64,000 nt of DNA from Romboutsia_E sp900604535 (GCF_900604535.1 NZ_UWOT01000003.1:124001-188000); one strand, 5' to 3'. Positions 1 through 9,208 are shown, counted from the first letter of the stretch. The notes: generated from the sequence alone by a model not told the origin. Numbers and translations are program-made.

Positions 1-33
1 TTACATCACGAAAAAAACAAAAGAAAAAGATGA
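1..33 (+). CDS. Possible 3' end of an upstream gene (partial)
   Basis: The first reading frame is open from the window edge and closes with TGA at 31-33, giving only ten residues ending in a Lys/Arg-rich tail. The next gene starts 22 bp later, after a GGAGG-like ribosome site at 35-39, which is the spacing expected inside an operon. No family can be recognised from so few residues, and the open frame could be chance. Confidence 0.3.
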   Translation, partial: LHHEKNKRKR

Positions 34-54
34 TGGAGGACAAAAATAAAGAGG

Positions 55-804
55 ATGAATCAGTATAAAGATTTTGCATTCGTATACGATGAACTTATGA
101 ATGAAGTTGATTATGACGGATGGGTTGACTATATAGAGAATATAATAAAGAATGAAGATGCACAGGTTAAAAATATATTAGAATTAGCATGTGGAACAGG
201 TAACTTAACAATACCTTTAACTAAGAAGAATTATGATATTGCGGGTATAGATATATCAGAAGAAATGCTTAGTGTAGCTAGAGAAAAAGGTGAAGATGAA
301 GGCGTTGAATTAGTACTACTTCAACAAGATATTGCTGAATTAGATTTTGATATACCAAACCTTGACTGTATTCTATGTGCTTGTGATGGATTTAATTATA
401 TAACTTATGATGAAGACTTAGAAAATGTATTTTCTAAGTCATATGAACTATTAAAAGAAAATGGATTATTTATATTTGATATAAGTTCATTTTATAAACT
501 ATCAACTGTATTAGGAAATAATATGTACGGTGAAAATAGAGAAGATATAGCCTATATGTGGCAAAATTATTTTGATGAAGAAGAGAACTTAGTTGAAATG
601 GAGTTAGCATTCTTTATAAGAGATGAAGAAGATGAGAGATTTGATAGATTTGAAGAAACTCATTTACAAAGAGCATACAAGGAAGAAGAAATAATAAGCC
701 TACTAAAAAAAGTAGGATTTAATAAAATAAAAACATATGGAGACTTTACTTTTGAAAGTCCTAAAGATGACAGTGAAAGAATATTCTTTGTATGTAAGAA
801 ATAA
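55..804 (+). CDS. Class I SAM-dependent methyltransferase
   Basis: Predicted cytoplasmic S-adenosylmethionine-dependent methyltransferase of 249 residues. Motif I of the Rossmann-like fold is visible as LELACGTGNLT at about residues 42-52, followed by the acidic end of strand 2 (GIDISEEML) and a CDGFNY segment in the motif IV position. The substrate cannot be read from the sequence. The ATG at 55 is preceded by GAGG at 51-54 and a better GGAGG further upstream. It ends 25 bp before hslO, so the two are probably co-transcribed. Confidence 0.8.
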   Translation: MNQYKDFAFVYDELMNEVDYDGWVDYIENIIKNEDAQVKNILELACGTGNLTIPLTKKNYDIAGIDISEEMLSVAREKGEDEGVELVLLQQDIAELDFDIPNLDCILCACDGFNYITYDEDLENVFSKSYELLKENGLFIFDISSFYKLSTVLGNNMYGENREDIAYMWQNYFDEEENLVEMELAFFIRDEEDERFDRFEETHLQRAYKEEEIISLLKKVGFNKIKTYGDFTFESPKDDSERIFFVCKK

Positions 805-829
805 TTAGGATTTATCGGAGGAATACGAA

Positions 830-1705
830 ATGAAAGATTATGTAATAAGAGCAACTGCAGGAAACGGACAAATTAGAGCCTTCGTAGCAACTACTAGAGA
901 CTTAGTTGAAGAAGCAAGAAGTTTACATGATACAACTAAGGTTGCAACTGCAGCATTAGGAAGAACGCTAACAGCAACATCAATGATGGGCTTAATGATG
1001 AAAAATGAAAGAGATAAAGTAACAGTTATAATAAAAGGTGGAGGTCCAATAGGAACAATACTTGTTACATCTGATTCAAAAGGGAATGTAAAAGGATACG
1101 TTTCAAATCCTTATGTAGAAGTTGAAAATTATCCGAATGGGAAATTAAATGTAGCAGGAGCAGTAGGAACTAATGGACATGTTAAGGTAATAAAAGATAT
1201 AGGCCTTAGAGAACCTTATAATGGTTCTTATCCGCTAGTAAGTGGAGAAATAGCTGATGACTTTACTCATTACTTTGCATTATCTGAGCAAACTCCATCA
1301 GTAGTTTCTTTAGGTGTTCTTACAAGAAGTGATGAAGTTGAATATGCAGGTGGATTTATAGTTCAATTAATGCCTGATGCGGAGGAAGAAAATATATCTA
1401 TATTAGAGAAAAATATATCAAATTTACCATCTATAACAAATATGCTTAAAGAAGGTAAAACTCCAGAAGATATATTAAATATAGTATTAAATGGATTAGA
1501 TCCAAAAATATTAGATAAATGTGAAGTTAAATTTGAATGTGAGTGTTCAAAAGGAAAAGTTAAAGATGCACTAGCTGCTATAGGTAAAACTGCTTTAACT
1601 GAGATAATAGAAGAAGACAAAAAAGCAGAAGTTGGATGTCAATTCTGTAATAGAAAATACAATTACACAGAAGAAGAACTTATAGAAGTTTTACACAATA
1701 TGTAA
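830..1705 (+). CDS. hslO: Redox-regulated chaperone Hsp33
   Basis: Holding chaperone activated by oxidation in the cytoplasm. The 291-residue length is normal for Hsp33. The zinc-binding redox switch is intact near the C-terminus: a CxC pair at Cys237/Cys239 (CECS) and a CxxC pair at Cys270/Cys273 (CQFC), separated by 30 residues as in the family. The N-terminal core has the typical start YVIRATAGNGQIRAF. The start is supported by a GGAGG about 8 bp upstream. A terminator-like hairpin follows the stop codon. Confidence 0.95.
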   Translation: MKDYVIRATAGNGQIRAFVATTRDLVEEARSLHDTTKVATAALGRTLTATSMMGLMMKNERDKVTVIIKGGGPIGTILVTSDSKGNVKGYVSNPYVEVENYPNGKLNVAGAVGTNGHVKVIKDIGLREPYNGSYPLVSGEIADDFTHYFALSEQTPSVVSLGVLTRSDEVEYAGGFIVQLMPDAEEENISILEKNISNLPSITNMLKEGKTPEDILNIVLNGLDPKILDKCEVKFECECSKGKVKDALAAIGKTALTEIIEEDKKAEVGCQFCNRKYNYTEEELIEVLHNM

Positions 1706-1720
1706 TTAAATAACTTATTT

Positions 1721-1781
1721 TAAACCCTTGTGCTATGGTATACTAAACTTGTTGGTAGACCTTAGTATAAGGGTTTATTTT
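1721..1781 (+). terminator. Terminator-like hairpin after hslO
   Basis: TAAACCCTT at 1721-1729 pairs with AAGGGTTTA at 1769-1777, followed by a T-rich run. An inner TATACTA/TAGTATA pair would shorten the loop. The same inner TATACT could instead act as a -10 element for rpoN, so the site may be a terminator, a promoter, or both. Confidence 0.5.
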
Positions 1782-1827
1782 TATACAAAAAAATAAGAGT
1801 TAATAAAAGTTGATAGGGGGTTAAAAT

Positions 1828-3177
1828 ATGTACATTAAAAACAACTTAGAAATAACTCAATCTCAAAATCTAGTAATAAACTCTCAATTAATTCAATCTC
1901 TAAATATATTGCATATGAATAATATAGATTTAGATAAAGAAATAGAAAGAGAGCTTGAAGATAACCCTTTATTAGAAGCTGAAAAAAATAATGATATAAA
2001 TTGGGAAGAATATATTAAGAGTAATGAAAGAAATAATATAATTAATCATAAAGAAAGGGAATTTAATGATAATGAGCTAAATTTAGAAAATGTTATTAAA
2101 AGTCCCAATAATATTTATGATGATCTACATCTTCAGCTTAATTTACATAAAGTAAGTCATTTAGAAAAAAAAATTTGTGAATATATAATTGATAGTTTAG
2201 ATAAAGATGGATATTTAAATATTAGTGATGAAGAAATAATAAGTGAATTTAATATAAACAATGAAGTATATAATAAATGTTTAGAAATAATACAAGGATT
2301 TGATCCAAGTGGAGTAGGAGCAAGATCTGTGAAAGAGTGTCTAATAATTCAATTAAAAAATATGGGAATACTTAATTCACTATTAAAAAATATCATACTA
2401 AATGATTTAGAACTGATTGCTTCTAGTAAGTACAAAGAATTATGTAAAAAATATGATATATCGAAAGGAGAATTTAAAGAAATATTTAATATAATAAAAG
2501 GTTTGAGTGTAAAGCCATATGATAATTACTCTAATAAAGGTGATGAAATATTATATATAAAGCCTGATGTTGTAGTAGAAAAAATAGAAAATGAGTTTTT
2601 AGTCTATTTAAATCAAAGTAGTTCATATCAATTGAATATAAATAACTTTTATAAAGATATACTTAAAAATTCTAACTCTGATAAGGAAACCCAAAAATAT
2701 ATTAAAGAAAAATTAAATTCAGCTTTAAGTCTAATTAATAATATTGAGAATAGAAAAAATACTATACTTAAAATTGCAGAATGTATAGTAAACAATCAAA
2801 AAGACTTTTTAAATAAAGGTATTGAATTTATAAAACCTATGACTATGAAATTTATAGCAAACGAATTAGATATTAATGAGTCTACAATAAGTAGGGGTGT
2901 AAATGGAAAATATATATTAACTCCATATGGAACTTTTGAATTAAGATACTTTTTTAGCAGTTCTATAAATATAGATGGAAGTGAGTCTATGTCTAGTATA
3001 AGCATAAAAAAGATAATAAGGGATAAAATAAGCGAAGAAAATAAGGACAAGCCTTTAAGTGATGATAAATTGGCAAAAATATTAAATGAAGAAGGTATAA
3101 ATATAGCTCGAAGAACTGTAGCCAAATATAGAGAAGAGCTAGGTATATTATCCTCAAGTAAACGAAAAAGGTTATAA
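1828..3177 (+). CDS. rpoN: RNA polymerase sigma-54 factor
   Basis: Sigma-54 (SigL in Gram-positives), which directs RNA polymerase to -24/-12 promoters and needs AAA+ activators. The 449-residue protein has the Gln/Leu-rich region I (N-terminal 50 residues ending EDNPLLE), the core-binding domain, and the diagnostic C-terminal RpoN box ARRTVAKYRE at residues 427-436. The ATG at 1828 follows GGGGG at 1816-1820. Its presence matters here because a TyrR-type sigma-54 activator and a matching promoter lie at 28.0-29.9 kb. rpoN beside cggR is a known clostridial arrangement. Confidence 0.97.
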   Translation: MYIKNNLEITQSQNLVINSQLIQSLNILHMNNIDLDKEIERELEDNPLLEAEKNNDINWEEYIKSNERNNIINHKEREFNDNELNLENVIKSPNNIYDDLHLQLNLHKVSHLEKKICEYIIDSLDKDGYLNISDEEIISEFNINNEVYNKCLEIIQGFDPSGVGARSVKECLIIQLKNMGILNSLLKNIILNDLELIASSKYKELCKKYDISKGEFKEIFNIIKGLSVKPYDNYSNKGDEILYIKPDVVVEKIENEFLVYLNQSSSYQLNINNFYKDILKNSNSDKETQKYIKEKLNSALSLINNIENRKNTILKIAECIVNNQKDFLNKGIEFIKPMTMKFIANELDINESTISRGVNGKYILTPYGTFELRYFFSSSINIDGSESMSSISIKKIIRDKISEENKDKPLSDDKLAKILNEEGINIARRTVAKYREELGILSSSKRKRL

Positions 3178-3210
3178 TTAGAAAAAATAAAAAAAATTAT
3201 ACTAAAACTA

Positions 3211-3239
3211 TTGAAATAAATTGGGATATGATTTAAAAT
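3211..3239 (+). promoter_or_regulatory. Probable sigma-A promoter of cggR-gap
   Basis: TTGAAA at 3211-3216 and TAAAAT at 3234-3239 are separated by 17 bp. The predicted start of transcription falls just ahead of the CggR operator, the layout known for B. subtilis cggR-gapA, where the repressor blocks elongation. Confidence 0.55.
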
Positions 3240-3252
3240 TAAATTATCTTGT

Positions 3253-3288
3253 GGGACTAAAATTGAATGTAGGGACAATTAATGTCCC
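3253..3288 (+). promoter_or_regulatory. CggR operator
   Basis: GGGAC at 3253-3257 is followed 19 bp later by GGGAC-N6-TGTCCC at 3272-3288. The known B. subtilis CggR operator has two GGGAC half-sites about 18 bp apart, the second followed by N6-TGTCC. The match in bases, spacing and position directly upstream of cggR makes autoregulation, relieved by fructose-1,6-bisphosphate in the known system, very likely. Confidence 0.8.
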
Positions 3289-3314
3289 GTTAAATTACAC
3301 CAAGGAGTCATAAA

Positions 3315-4337
3315 ATGAAAGACTTAATTAAACTTCAAAAAAAAATAATTCCCCAAGTAGTGGAGCTTATGGAAAGAAGATACTCTATTCTTAGACAGAT
3401 TTCCTTAAGTCAACCAGTAGGAAGAAGAACCTTATCGAATATATTAGATATAAGCGAAAGAATTATAAGATCTGAAACAGAGTCATTAAAGGAACAAGGA
3501 CTTATAAGTGTTGCAGGTTCAGGCATGAATATTACTTTAGAAGGTGAAGAACTTCTAGAAGATCTAAAAGATGCTATGAATGATATAATGGGACTTTCAA
3601 GATTACAAGATAAGGTAAAAGAAAAGCTAGGTATAAAAAAGGTTTTATTAGTACCAGGTAGCTTTGATAACAACGAAAGTATTTTACATGACATAGTAAA
3701 ATGTGGAGCTGAGTATTTTCTTCAAGTATTAAAACCAGAAGATGTAGTTTCTATAACTGGTGGAAGTACAATGTTAGAGTTTTCTAAAGCTTTAAAAACA
3801 GAAAAGAAATATACTGATGTTACGGTAGTACCAGCTAGAGGTAGTATGGGAAAAATCGTAGAAACTCAAACAAGTAATATAGTTTCAAACATAAGTAAGA
3901 AGTTAGATTCACATTATAAATTATTAAATATACCAGATGAATTAAGTGAAGAAGCGAAGAAAAGCTTAACACAAGAGCCAGAAATAAAAACAACATTAGA
4001 TTATATAGAAAAAACTAATATATTAGTTTTTGGTATTGGTAGAGCTGATGAGATGGCAAGAAGAAGAAAAATACCAGATGAACAAGTTGAAGAAATTATA
4101 TCAAAAGGAGCTGTATGTGAAGCCTTTGGTTATTACTTCAATAAAGATGGTGATATAGTATATAAGTTGAATACTGTGGGTATAGACTTAAATACTGTAA
4201 ATAATGTAAGAGAAACAATTGCCATATTTGGAGGTTCAAGAAAAGTAGAAGCTTGTATAGCAATATCAAAGGTAGATAAAAATATCGTCCTTGTAACAGA
4301 TGAAGACAGTGCATATAAGATTCTAGATACAAATTAG
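3315..4337 (+). CDS. cggR: Central glycolytic genes regulator CggR (SorC family)
   Basis: Repressor of the gap-pgk-tpi-gpmI-eno genes that senses fructose-1,6-bisphosphate in B. subtilis. The 340-residue protein has an N-terminal winged helix-turn-helix (residues about 20-75, including GRRTLSNILDISERIIRSE) and a SorC-type sugar-phosphate-binding domain with the SITGGSTMLEF phosphate-binding segment. It is the first gene of the glycolytic cluster, 63 bp ahead of gap, with a CggR-type operator at 3253-3288 in its leader. A GGAG ribosome site lies about 8 bp before the ATG. Confidence 0.95.
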   Translation: MKDLIKLQKKIIPQVVELMERRYSILRQISLSQPVGRRTLSNILDISERIIRSETESLKEQGLISVAGSGMNITLEGEELLEDLKDAMNDIMGLSRLQDKVKEKLGIKKVLLVPGSFDNNESILHDIVKCGAEYFLQVLKPEDVVSITGGSTMLEFSKALKTEKKYTDVTVVPARGSMGKIVETQTSNIVSNISKKLDSHYKLLNIPDELSEEAKKSLTQEPEIKTTLDYIEKTNILVFGIGRADEMARRRKIPDEQVEEIISKGAVCEAFGYYFNKDGDIVYKLNTVGIDLNTVNNVRETIAIFGGSRKVEACIAISKVDKNIVLVTDEDSAYKILDTN

Positions 4338-4343
4338 TTAACC

Positions 4344-4358
4344 ACTAGCTAAGCTAGT
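4344..4358 (+). other. Stem-loop between cggR and gap
   Basis: ACTAGC at 4344-4349 and GCTAGT at 4353-4358 are perfectly complementary around a TAA loop. An A-rich stretch follows, not a T-run, so this is not a standard terminator. In B. subtilis the cggR-gapA mRNA is cleaved near the end of cggR and the gapA part is stabilised by a 5' stem-loop. This hairpin occupies the corresponding place; the function is inferred. Confidence 0.5.
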
Positions 4359-4400
4359 AAAAATATATTATAAATATACATACACTTAGGAGGTAGCACG

Positions 4401-5408
4401 ATGGTTAAAGTAGCTATAAATGGATTTGGGAGAATAGGAAGACTTGCATTAAGAAAATTAATGGAACAAACTGATAAGTTTGAAGTTGTTGCAATAAACG
4501 ACTTAACAGATGCTAAAACTTTAGCACACTTATTCAAGTATGATACTGCTCAAGGTAGATTCAATGGTGAAATAGAAGTTAAAGACGGAGCTTTCGTTGT
4601 TAACGGAAAAGAAATAAAAGTAACTGCTGAAAGAAATCCTGCAGACTTACCATGGAAAGAATTAAATGTTGATATAGTATTAGAGTGTACTGGATTCTTC
4701 ACTTCTCAAGAGAAGGCTGGTCTTCACTTAGAAGCTGGAGCTAAGAAAGTTGTTGTTTCTGCACCAGCAACAGGGGATATAAAAACTGTAGTTTACAATG
4801 TAAACCACGATATATTAGATGGAAGCGAAACTGTTATATCAGGAGCTTCTTGTACAACTAACTGTTTAGCACCAATGGCTAAAACTTTAAATGATGCTTT
4901 TGGATTACAAAAAGGTTTCATGACAACTATACATGCTTACACTAATGACCAAAATACTTTAGATGGTCCTCACGCTAAAGGTGATTTAAGAAGAGCTAGA
5001 GCTGCTGCTGCTAACATAGTTCCTAACACTACAGGAGCTGCAAAAGCTATAGGTTTAGTTATACCAGAATTAAAAGGTAAATTAGACGGAGCTGCTCAAA
5101 GAGTTCCAGTTGTAACTGGATCAATAACAGAGTTAATATGTACATTAGATAAAAATGTAACTGTAGAAGAAATAAATGCTGCTATGAAAGCTGCTTCAAA
5201 TGAATCTTTCGGATACACTGAAGAGCCATTAGTATCTTCTGATATAGTTGGAATAAGCTACGGATCATTATTCGATGCTACTCAAACAAAAGTTATGGAA
5301 GTAAACGGAGAACAATTAGTTAAAGTTGTTTCTTGGTATGACAATGAAATGTCTTATACTTCTCAATTAATAAGAACATTAGGATACTTTGCTAACTTAG
5401 CTAAGTAA
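4401..5408 (+). CDS. gap: Glyceraldehyde-3-phosphate dehydrogenase (phosphorylating)
   Basis: Converts glyceraldehyde 3-phosphate, phosphate and NAD+ to 1,3-bisphosphoglycerate in glycolysis. The 335-residue protein has the N-terminal NAD fold (KVAINGFGRIGR), the catalytic Cys151 in SCTTNC, and the C-terminal SWYDNEMSY motif. Asp rather than a small residue in AINDL suggests NAD preference. A strong AGGAGG precedes the ATG. It follows cggR and is separated from pgk by a terminator-like hairpin, so it is probably expressed more strongly than the genes downstream. Confidence 0.98.
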   Translation: MVKVAINGFGRIGRLALRKLMEQTDKFEVVAINDLTDAKTLAHLFKYDTAQGRFNGEIEVKDGAFVVNGKEIKVTAERNPADLPWKELNVDIVLECTGFFTSQEKAGLHLEAGAKKVVVSAPATGDIKTVVYNVNHDILDGSETVISGASCTTNCLAPMAKTLNDAFGLQKGFMTTIHAYTNDQNTLDGPHAKGDLRRARAAAANIVPNTTGAAKAIGLVIPELKGKLDGAAQRVPVVTGSITELICTLDKNVTVEEINAAMKAASNESFGYTEEPLVSSDIVGISYGSLFDATQTKVMEVNGEQLVKVVSWYDNEMSYTSQLIRTLGYFANLAK

Positions 5409-5418
5409 TTTTAAACAA

Positions 5419-5463
5419 GGTCCGGGTTTGTAGTTTTATACTACGGGCTCTGGACTTTTTTTC
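5419..5463 (+). terminator. Hairpin with T-run after gap
   Basis: GGTCC near 5419 pairs with GGAC at 5452-5455, and an inner GTAG/CTAC pair extends the stem. Seven Ts follow. It lies inside the glycolytic cluster, so it probably acts as a partial terminator that uncouples gap from pgk. Confidence 0.7.
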
Positions 5464-5550
5464 TAAAAAATTGTACCTAAGAGTATGAATTTATTGTATA
5501 CGATATAAAGGGAATATATATATAATTCGGTGTTAGAAGGAGAATACATA

Positions 5551-6750
5551 ATGTCAATGCTTAATAAAAAAAGTATAGAAGATATAAACATGAACGGAAA
5601 AAGAGTATTAGTAAGATGTGACTTCAACGTACCTTTAAAGGATGGAGTTATAACTGATGAAAATAGATTAAACGGAGCATTACCAACTATAAAGTATTTA
5701 ATAGAAAATGGAGCTAAAGTAATACTTTGCTCTCACTTAGGAAAACCAAAAGGTGAAGCTAAGCCAGAATTATCTTTAGCACCAGTTGCAAAAAGATTAT
5801 CTGAAATGTTAGGTAAAGAAGTAGTATTTGCTGCTGATGCTAATGTTGTAGGAGAAAATGCTAAAGCTGCTGTAGAAAAAATGCAAAATGGTGATGTAGT
5901 ATTACTTGAAAACACTAGATACAGAAAAGAAGAAACTAAAAATGAAGAAAATTACTCTAAAGAATTAGCTTCTTTAGCTGAAATATTTGTAAATGATGCA
6001 TTTGGTACTGCTCATAGAGCTCACTGCTCAACAGTAGGTGCTGGAGAATTCTTAGAAGAAAGAGTTTGTGGATATTTAATCCAAAAAGAATTAAAATTCT
6101 TAGGTGAAGCTGTTGCAAACCCTGTTAGACCTTTCACTGCAATATTAGGTGGAGCTAAAGTTTCTGATAAGATAGCTGTTATAGAACAATTATTAGAAAA
6201 AGTTGATAACATAATAATAGGTGGAGGAATGTCTTATACATTCTTAAAAGCTTTAGGATATGAAATAGGAACTTCTTTAGTCGAAGAAGATAGAGTTGAA
6301 TATGCTAAAGAAATGATGGCTAAGGCTGAAGCTAAAGGTGTTAAATTCTTACTACCAATAGATAATGCAGTAGCTGATAAGTTTGCTGATGTTGAGCCAA
6401 TTATAACTGAAGGAGCTGACATACCAGAAGGATTCATGGGACTTGATATAGGACCAAAAACAATAGAATTATATGTAAATACTGTAAATGAATCTAAGAC
6501 AATAGTATGGAATGGACCAATGGGAGTATTTGAGTTTGAAAACTTCAACAAAGGTACATTAGCAGTAGCTAAAGCTATGGCAGCCTTAACTGATGCTACT
6601 ACAGTAATCGGTGGTGGAGATTCTGCTGCAGCTGTTAACCAATTAGGATTCGGAGATAAAATGACTCACGTTTCTACTGGTGGAGGAGCATCATTAGAGT
6701 TCTTAGAAGGTAAAGAATTACCAGGGATAGTAGCTTTAGATAACAAATAA
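5551..6750 (+). CDS. pgk: Phosphoglycerate kinase
   Basis: Transfers phosphate from 1,3-bisphosphoglycerate to ADP, the first ATP-yielding step of glycolysis. The 399-residue length is standard. The N-terminal substrate domain (RVLVRCDFNVPLKDG, SHLGKPKG, NDAFGTAHRAH) and the C-terminal nucleotide domain (WNGPMGVFEF, GGGDSAAA, STGGGASLEFLEG) are intact. An upstream in-frame GTG at 5530 is unlikely to be used: the ribosome site AAGGAGA at 5538-5544 lies between the two candidates and points to ATG 5551. It has its own leader after the gap terminator. Confidence 0.97.
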   Translation: MSMLNKKSIEDINMNGKRVLVRCDFNVPLKDGVITDENRLNGALPTIKYLIENGAKVILCSHLGKPKGEAKPELSLAPVAKRLSEMLGKEVVFAADANVVGENAKAAVEKMQNGDVVLLENTRYRKEETKNEENYSKELASLAEIFVNDAFGTAHRAHCSTVGAGEFLEERVCGYLIQKELKFLGEAVANPVRPFTAILGGAKVSDKIAVIEQLLEKVDNIIIGGGMSYTFLKALGYEIGTSLVEEDRVEYAKEMMAKAEAKGVKFLLPIDNAVADKFADVEPIITEGADIPEGFMGLDIGPKTIELYVNTVNESKTIVWNGPMGVFEFENFNKGTLAVAKAMAALTDATTVIGGGDSAAAVNQLGFGDKMTHVSTGGGASLEFLEGKELPGIVALDNK

Positions 6751-6850
6751 TATAGAAATTAACAATAGAGTATAGTACTCAATTTTAAAATATAAATAAG
6801 TTACCACAGCAGTTTTATGAAAATAAAACTACCTTAAATATTATCAAGAT

Positions 6851-6898
6851 TAAACTTAAGGAAAATCCAATTAGGGAATGGATTTTCCTTAAAGTTTA
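6851..6898 (+). other. Long hairpin in the pgk-tpi intergenic region
   Basis: The segment 6851-6869 is nearly perfectly complementary to 6880-6898 (core AAGGAAAATCCA against TGGATTTTCCTT, extended by TAAAC/GTTTA). No T-run follows, and the tpi ribosome site comes directly after it. It is more likely an mRNA-processing or stability element than a terminator. Confidence 0.5.
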
Positions 6899-6920
6899 GT
6901 CAAATGTGGAGGAATTGAAA

Positions 6921-7664
6921 ATGAGAAAGCCTATAATAGCAGGAAACTGGAAGATGAATAAAACAATAGCAGAAGCTGTTGCTTTTGTTAATGATGTTAA
7001 AGATAGAGTAAACAATGGAAATGTAGAAGCAGTAATATGTGCACCTTTCTTAGCTTTAAAAGATTTAAAAGAAGTTACTAAAGGAACTAATATAAAAGTT
7101 GGAGCTCAAAATATGCACTTTGAAGAAAGTGGAGCTTTTACAGGTGAAGTTGCACCATCAATGCTAAAAGAGATAGGTGTAGACTATGTAGTTATAGGGC
7201 ACTCAGAAAGAAGAGAATACTTCAATGAAACTGATGAAACTGTAAATAAAAAAGTTTTAAAAGCTTTAGAGCATGGTATACTTCCAATACTTTGTTGTGG
7301 AGAAACTCTAGAACAAAGAGAAGCTGGTGAAACTAAAGCAGTTTGTAAAGTTCAAGTTGAAAAAGCTTTAGAAAATGTAGCTAAAGAAGACTTATCTAAA
7401 GTTGTTATAGCGTATGAACCAATATGGGCAATAGGAACTGGTAAAACAGCTACTGCTGAAGATGCTAACGATGTTATATCTTATATAAGAGAAGTAGTAA
7501 AAGGTTTATATGGTGATTTAGCTAATGAAGTTAGAATACAATATGGTGGAAGTGTTAAACCTGCAAACGTTGCAGAAATAATGGCACAAAGTGATATAGA
7601 TGGAGCTTTAGTTGGTGGTGCTAGCTTAGCTGCTGACGATTATGTAAAGCTTGTAAATTTCTAA
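6921..7664 (+). CDS. tpiA: Triose-phosphate isomerase
   Basis: Interconverts dihydroxyacetone phosphate and glyceraldehyde 3-phosphate. The 247-residue TIM barrel has the expected N-terminus (RKPIIAGNWKMNK), the catalytic His in VVIGHSERRE, the catalytic Glu in AYEPIWAIGTG, and the phosphate-binding YGGSVKP and ALVGGASL segments. A GTG at 6906 is in frame, but GTGGAGGAA at 6906-6914 is itself the ribosome site, so ATG 6921 is the start. It lies 14 bp upstream of gpmI in the glycolytic cluster. Confidence 0.97.
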   Translation: MRKPIIAGNWKMNKTIAEAVAFVNDVKDRVNNGNVEAVICAPFLALKDLKEVTKGTNIKVGAQNMHFEESGAFTGEVAPSMLKEIGVDYVVIGHSERREYFNETDETVNKKVLKALEHGILPILCCGETLEQREAGETKAVCKVQVEKALENVAKEDLSKVVIAYEPIWAIGTGKTATAEDANDVISYIREVVKGLYGDLANEVRIQYGGSVKPANVAEIMAQSDIDGALVGGASLAADDYVKLVNF

Positions 7665-7678
7665 GGAGTGAAATAATT

Positions 7679-9208
7679 ATGAAAAAACCAGTTGCTTTAA
7701 TCATAATGGATGGTTACGGATATACTAGTGAAACTAAAGGGAACGCTGTAGCTGCTGCTAAGACTCCTAACTTAGATAGAATATCTAATGAATATCCAAG
7801 CACAACAATAAATGCTAGTGGACTAGATGTTGGTTTACCTAATGGACAAATGGGTAATTCAGAAGTTGGACACACAAACATAGGTGCAGGAAGAATAGTA
7901 TACCAAGACTTAACTAGAATAACGAAAGCAATAGAAGATGGCGAATTCTTTGAAAATGAAGTATTATGCCAAGCTATGGAAAATGCTAAAGATAAAGCAC
8001 TTCACTTAATGGGATTATTATCTGATGGTGGAGTACATTCACATATAGATCATCTAAAAGCTTTAATAAAAATGGCTAAGAAAAATGGTGTAGAAAAAGT
8101 ATATGTTCATGCATTTACAGATGGTAGAGACACAGATCCTCAAAGTGCAATAACATATGTAAAAGAAATACAAGATGTTATGGATGAAGTAGGTGTAGGT
8201 GAATTTGCTTCTGTAAGTGGTAGATACTATGCAATGGATAGAGATAAAAGATGGGAAAGAGTTGAGCTTGCATATAATGCAATGGTAGAAGGTAAAGGTG
8301 AAACTGCAAATTCTGCTACTGAAGCTATACAAAATTCTTATGATGATGGTAAAAATGATGAATTCGTCTTACCAACAGTTATAGTTAAGGATAATACTCC
8401 TGTTGGAACTATAAAAGAAGGAGATTCTATAGTATTCTTCAACTTTAGACCAGATAGAGCTAGACAAATAACAAGAAGTTTAGTTTGTGATGAATTTGTA
8501 GGTTTTGAAAGACCTTGTATGAAGACTTTCTTTGTATGCTTAACTGAATATGATATAACTATTAAAAATGTTCATATAGCATTTGGACCTCAATCATTAA
8601 GCAATACTTTAGGAGAATTTTTAGCTAAAAATAACAAAACTCAATTAAGAGCTGCTGAAACAGAGAAGTATGCTCACGTTACATTCTTCTTTAATGGTGG
8701 GGTTGAAGAACCAAACCAAGGTGAAGAAAGATTATTAATACCATCTCCAAAAGTTGCAACTTATGACTTACAACCAGAAATGTCTGCTAATGAGTTATTA
8801 GAAAAAGTTGAAGCTAGAATAGATGAAGATAAATTTGATTTTATAGTTGTTAACTTTGCAAATCCTGATATGGTTGGTCATACAGGAAATATTGAAGCTG
8901 CAATAAAAGCAGTTGAAACAGTTGATAGCTGTGTAGGAAAACTAATTGATAAAATAATTAAAAAAGGTGGTAGTGCAATAATAACTGCTGACCACGGAAA
9001 TGCAGAATTAATGGAAGATATAGAAACTGGAAAAACAATAACAGCTCACTCTACTAATCCAGTACCATTTATAGTTGCAGGTGAAGAATTTAAAAATTCC
9101 ACATTACTAGATGATGGTAGATTATCTGATATAGCACCAACAGTATTAGATATGATGCATTTAGAACAACCAGAAGAGATGACTGGTCATTCATTAATAA
9201 AAAAATGA
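7679..9208 (+). CDS. gpmI: 2,3-bisphosphoglycerate-independent phosphoglycerate mutase
   Basis: Interconverts 3- and 2-phosphoglycerate using two metal ions (Mn in clostridial and bacillar enzymes). The 509 residues match the family. The N-terminal metal and nucleophile region reads LIIMDGYGY and NSEVGHTNIGAGR, with the phosphorylated serine in NSEVGH, and the C-terminal metal ligands appear in NPDMVGHTG and ADHGNAE. An AAGGAG ribosome site precedes the ATG, 14 bp after tpiA. Confidence 0.97.
   Translation: MKKPVALIIMDGYGYTSETKGNAVAAAKTPNLDRISNEYPSTTINASGLDVGLPNGQMGNSEVGHTNIGAGRIVYQDLTRITKAIEDGEFFENEVLCQAMENAKDKALHLMGLLSDGGVHSHIDHLKALIKMAKKNGVEKVYVHAFTDGRDTDPQSAITYVKEIQDVMDEVGVGEFASVSGRYYAMDRDKRWERVELAYNAMVEGKGETANSATEAIQNSYDDGKNDEFVLPTVIVKDNTPVGTIKEGDSIVFFNFRPDRARQITRSLVCDEFVGFERPCMKTFFVCLTEYDITIKNVHIAFGPQSLSNTLGEFLAKNNKTQLRAAETEKYAHVTFFFNGGVEEPNQGEERLLIPSPKVATYDLQPEMSANELLEKVEARIDEDKFDFIVVNFANPDMVGHTGNIEAAIKAVETVDSCVGKLIDKIIKKGGSAIITADHGNAELMEDIETGKTITAHSTNPVPFIVAGEEFKNSTLLDDGRLSDIAPTVLDMMHLEQPEEMTGHSLIKK

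Noticed and set aside
6889..6906. A stretch very similar to the first 18 bases of the proposed CdaR motif ahead of tpiA
   Set aside because: It overlaps the right arm of the hairpin and the tpiA ribosome site, lacks the AACGATGA block and has no -10 element behind it, so it is probably coincidence.
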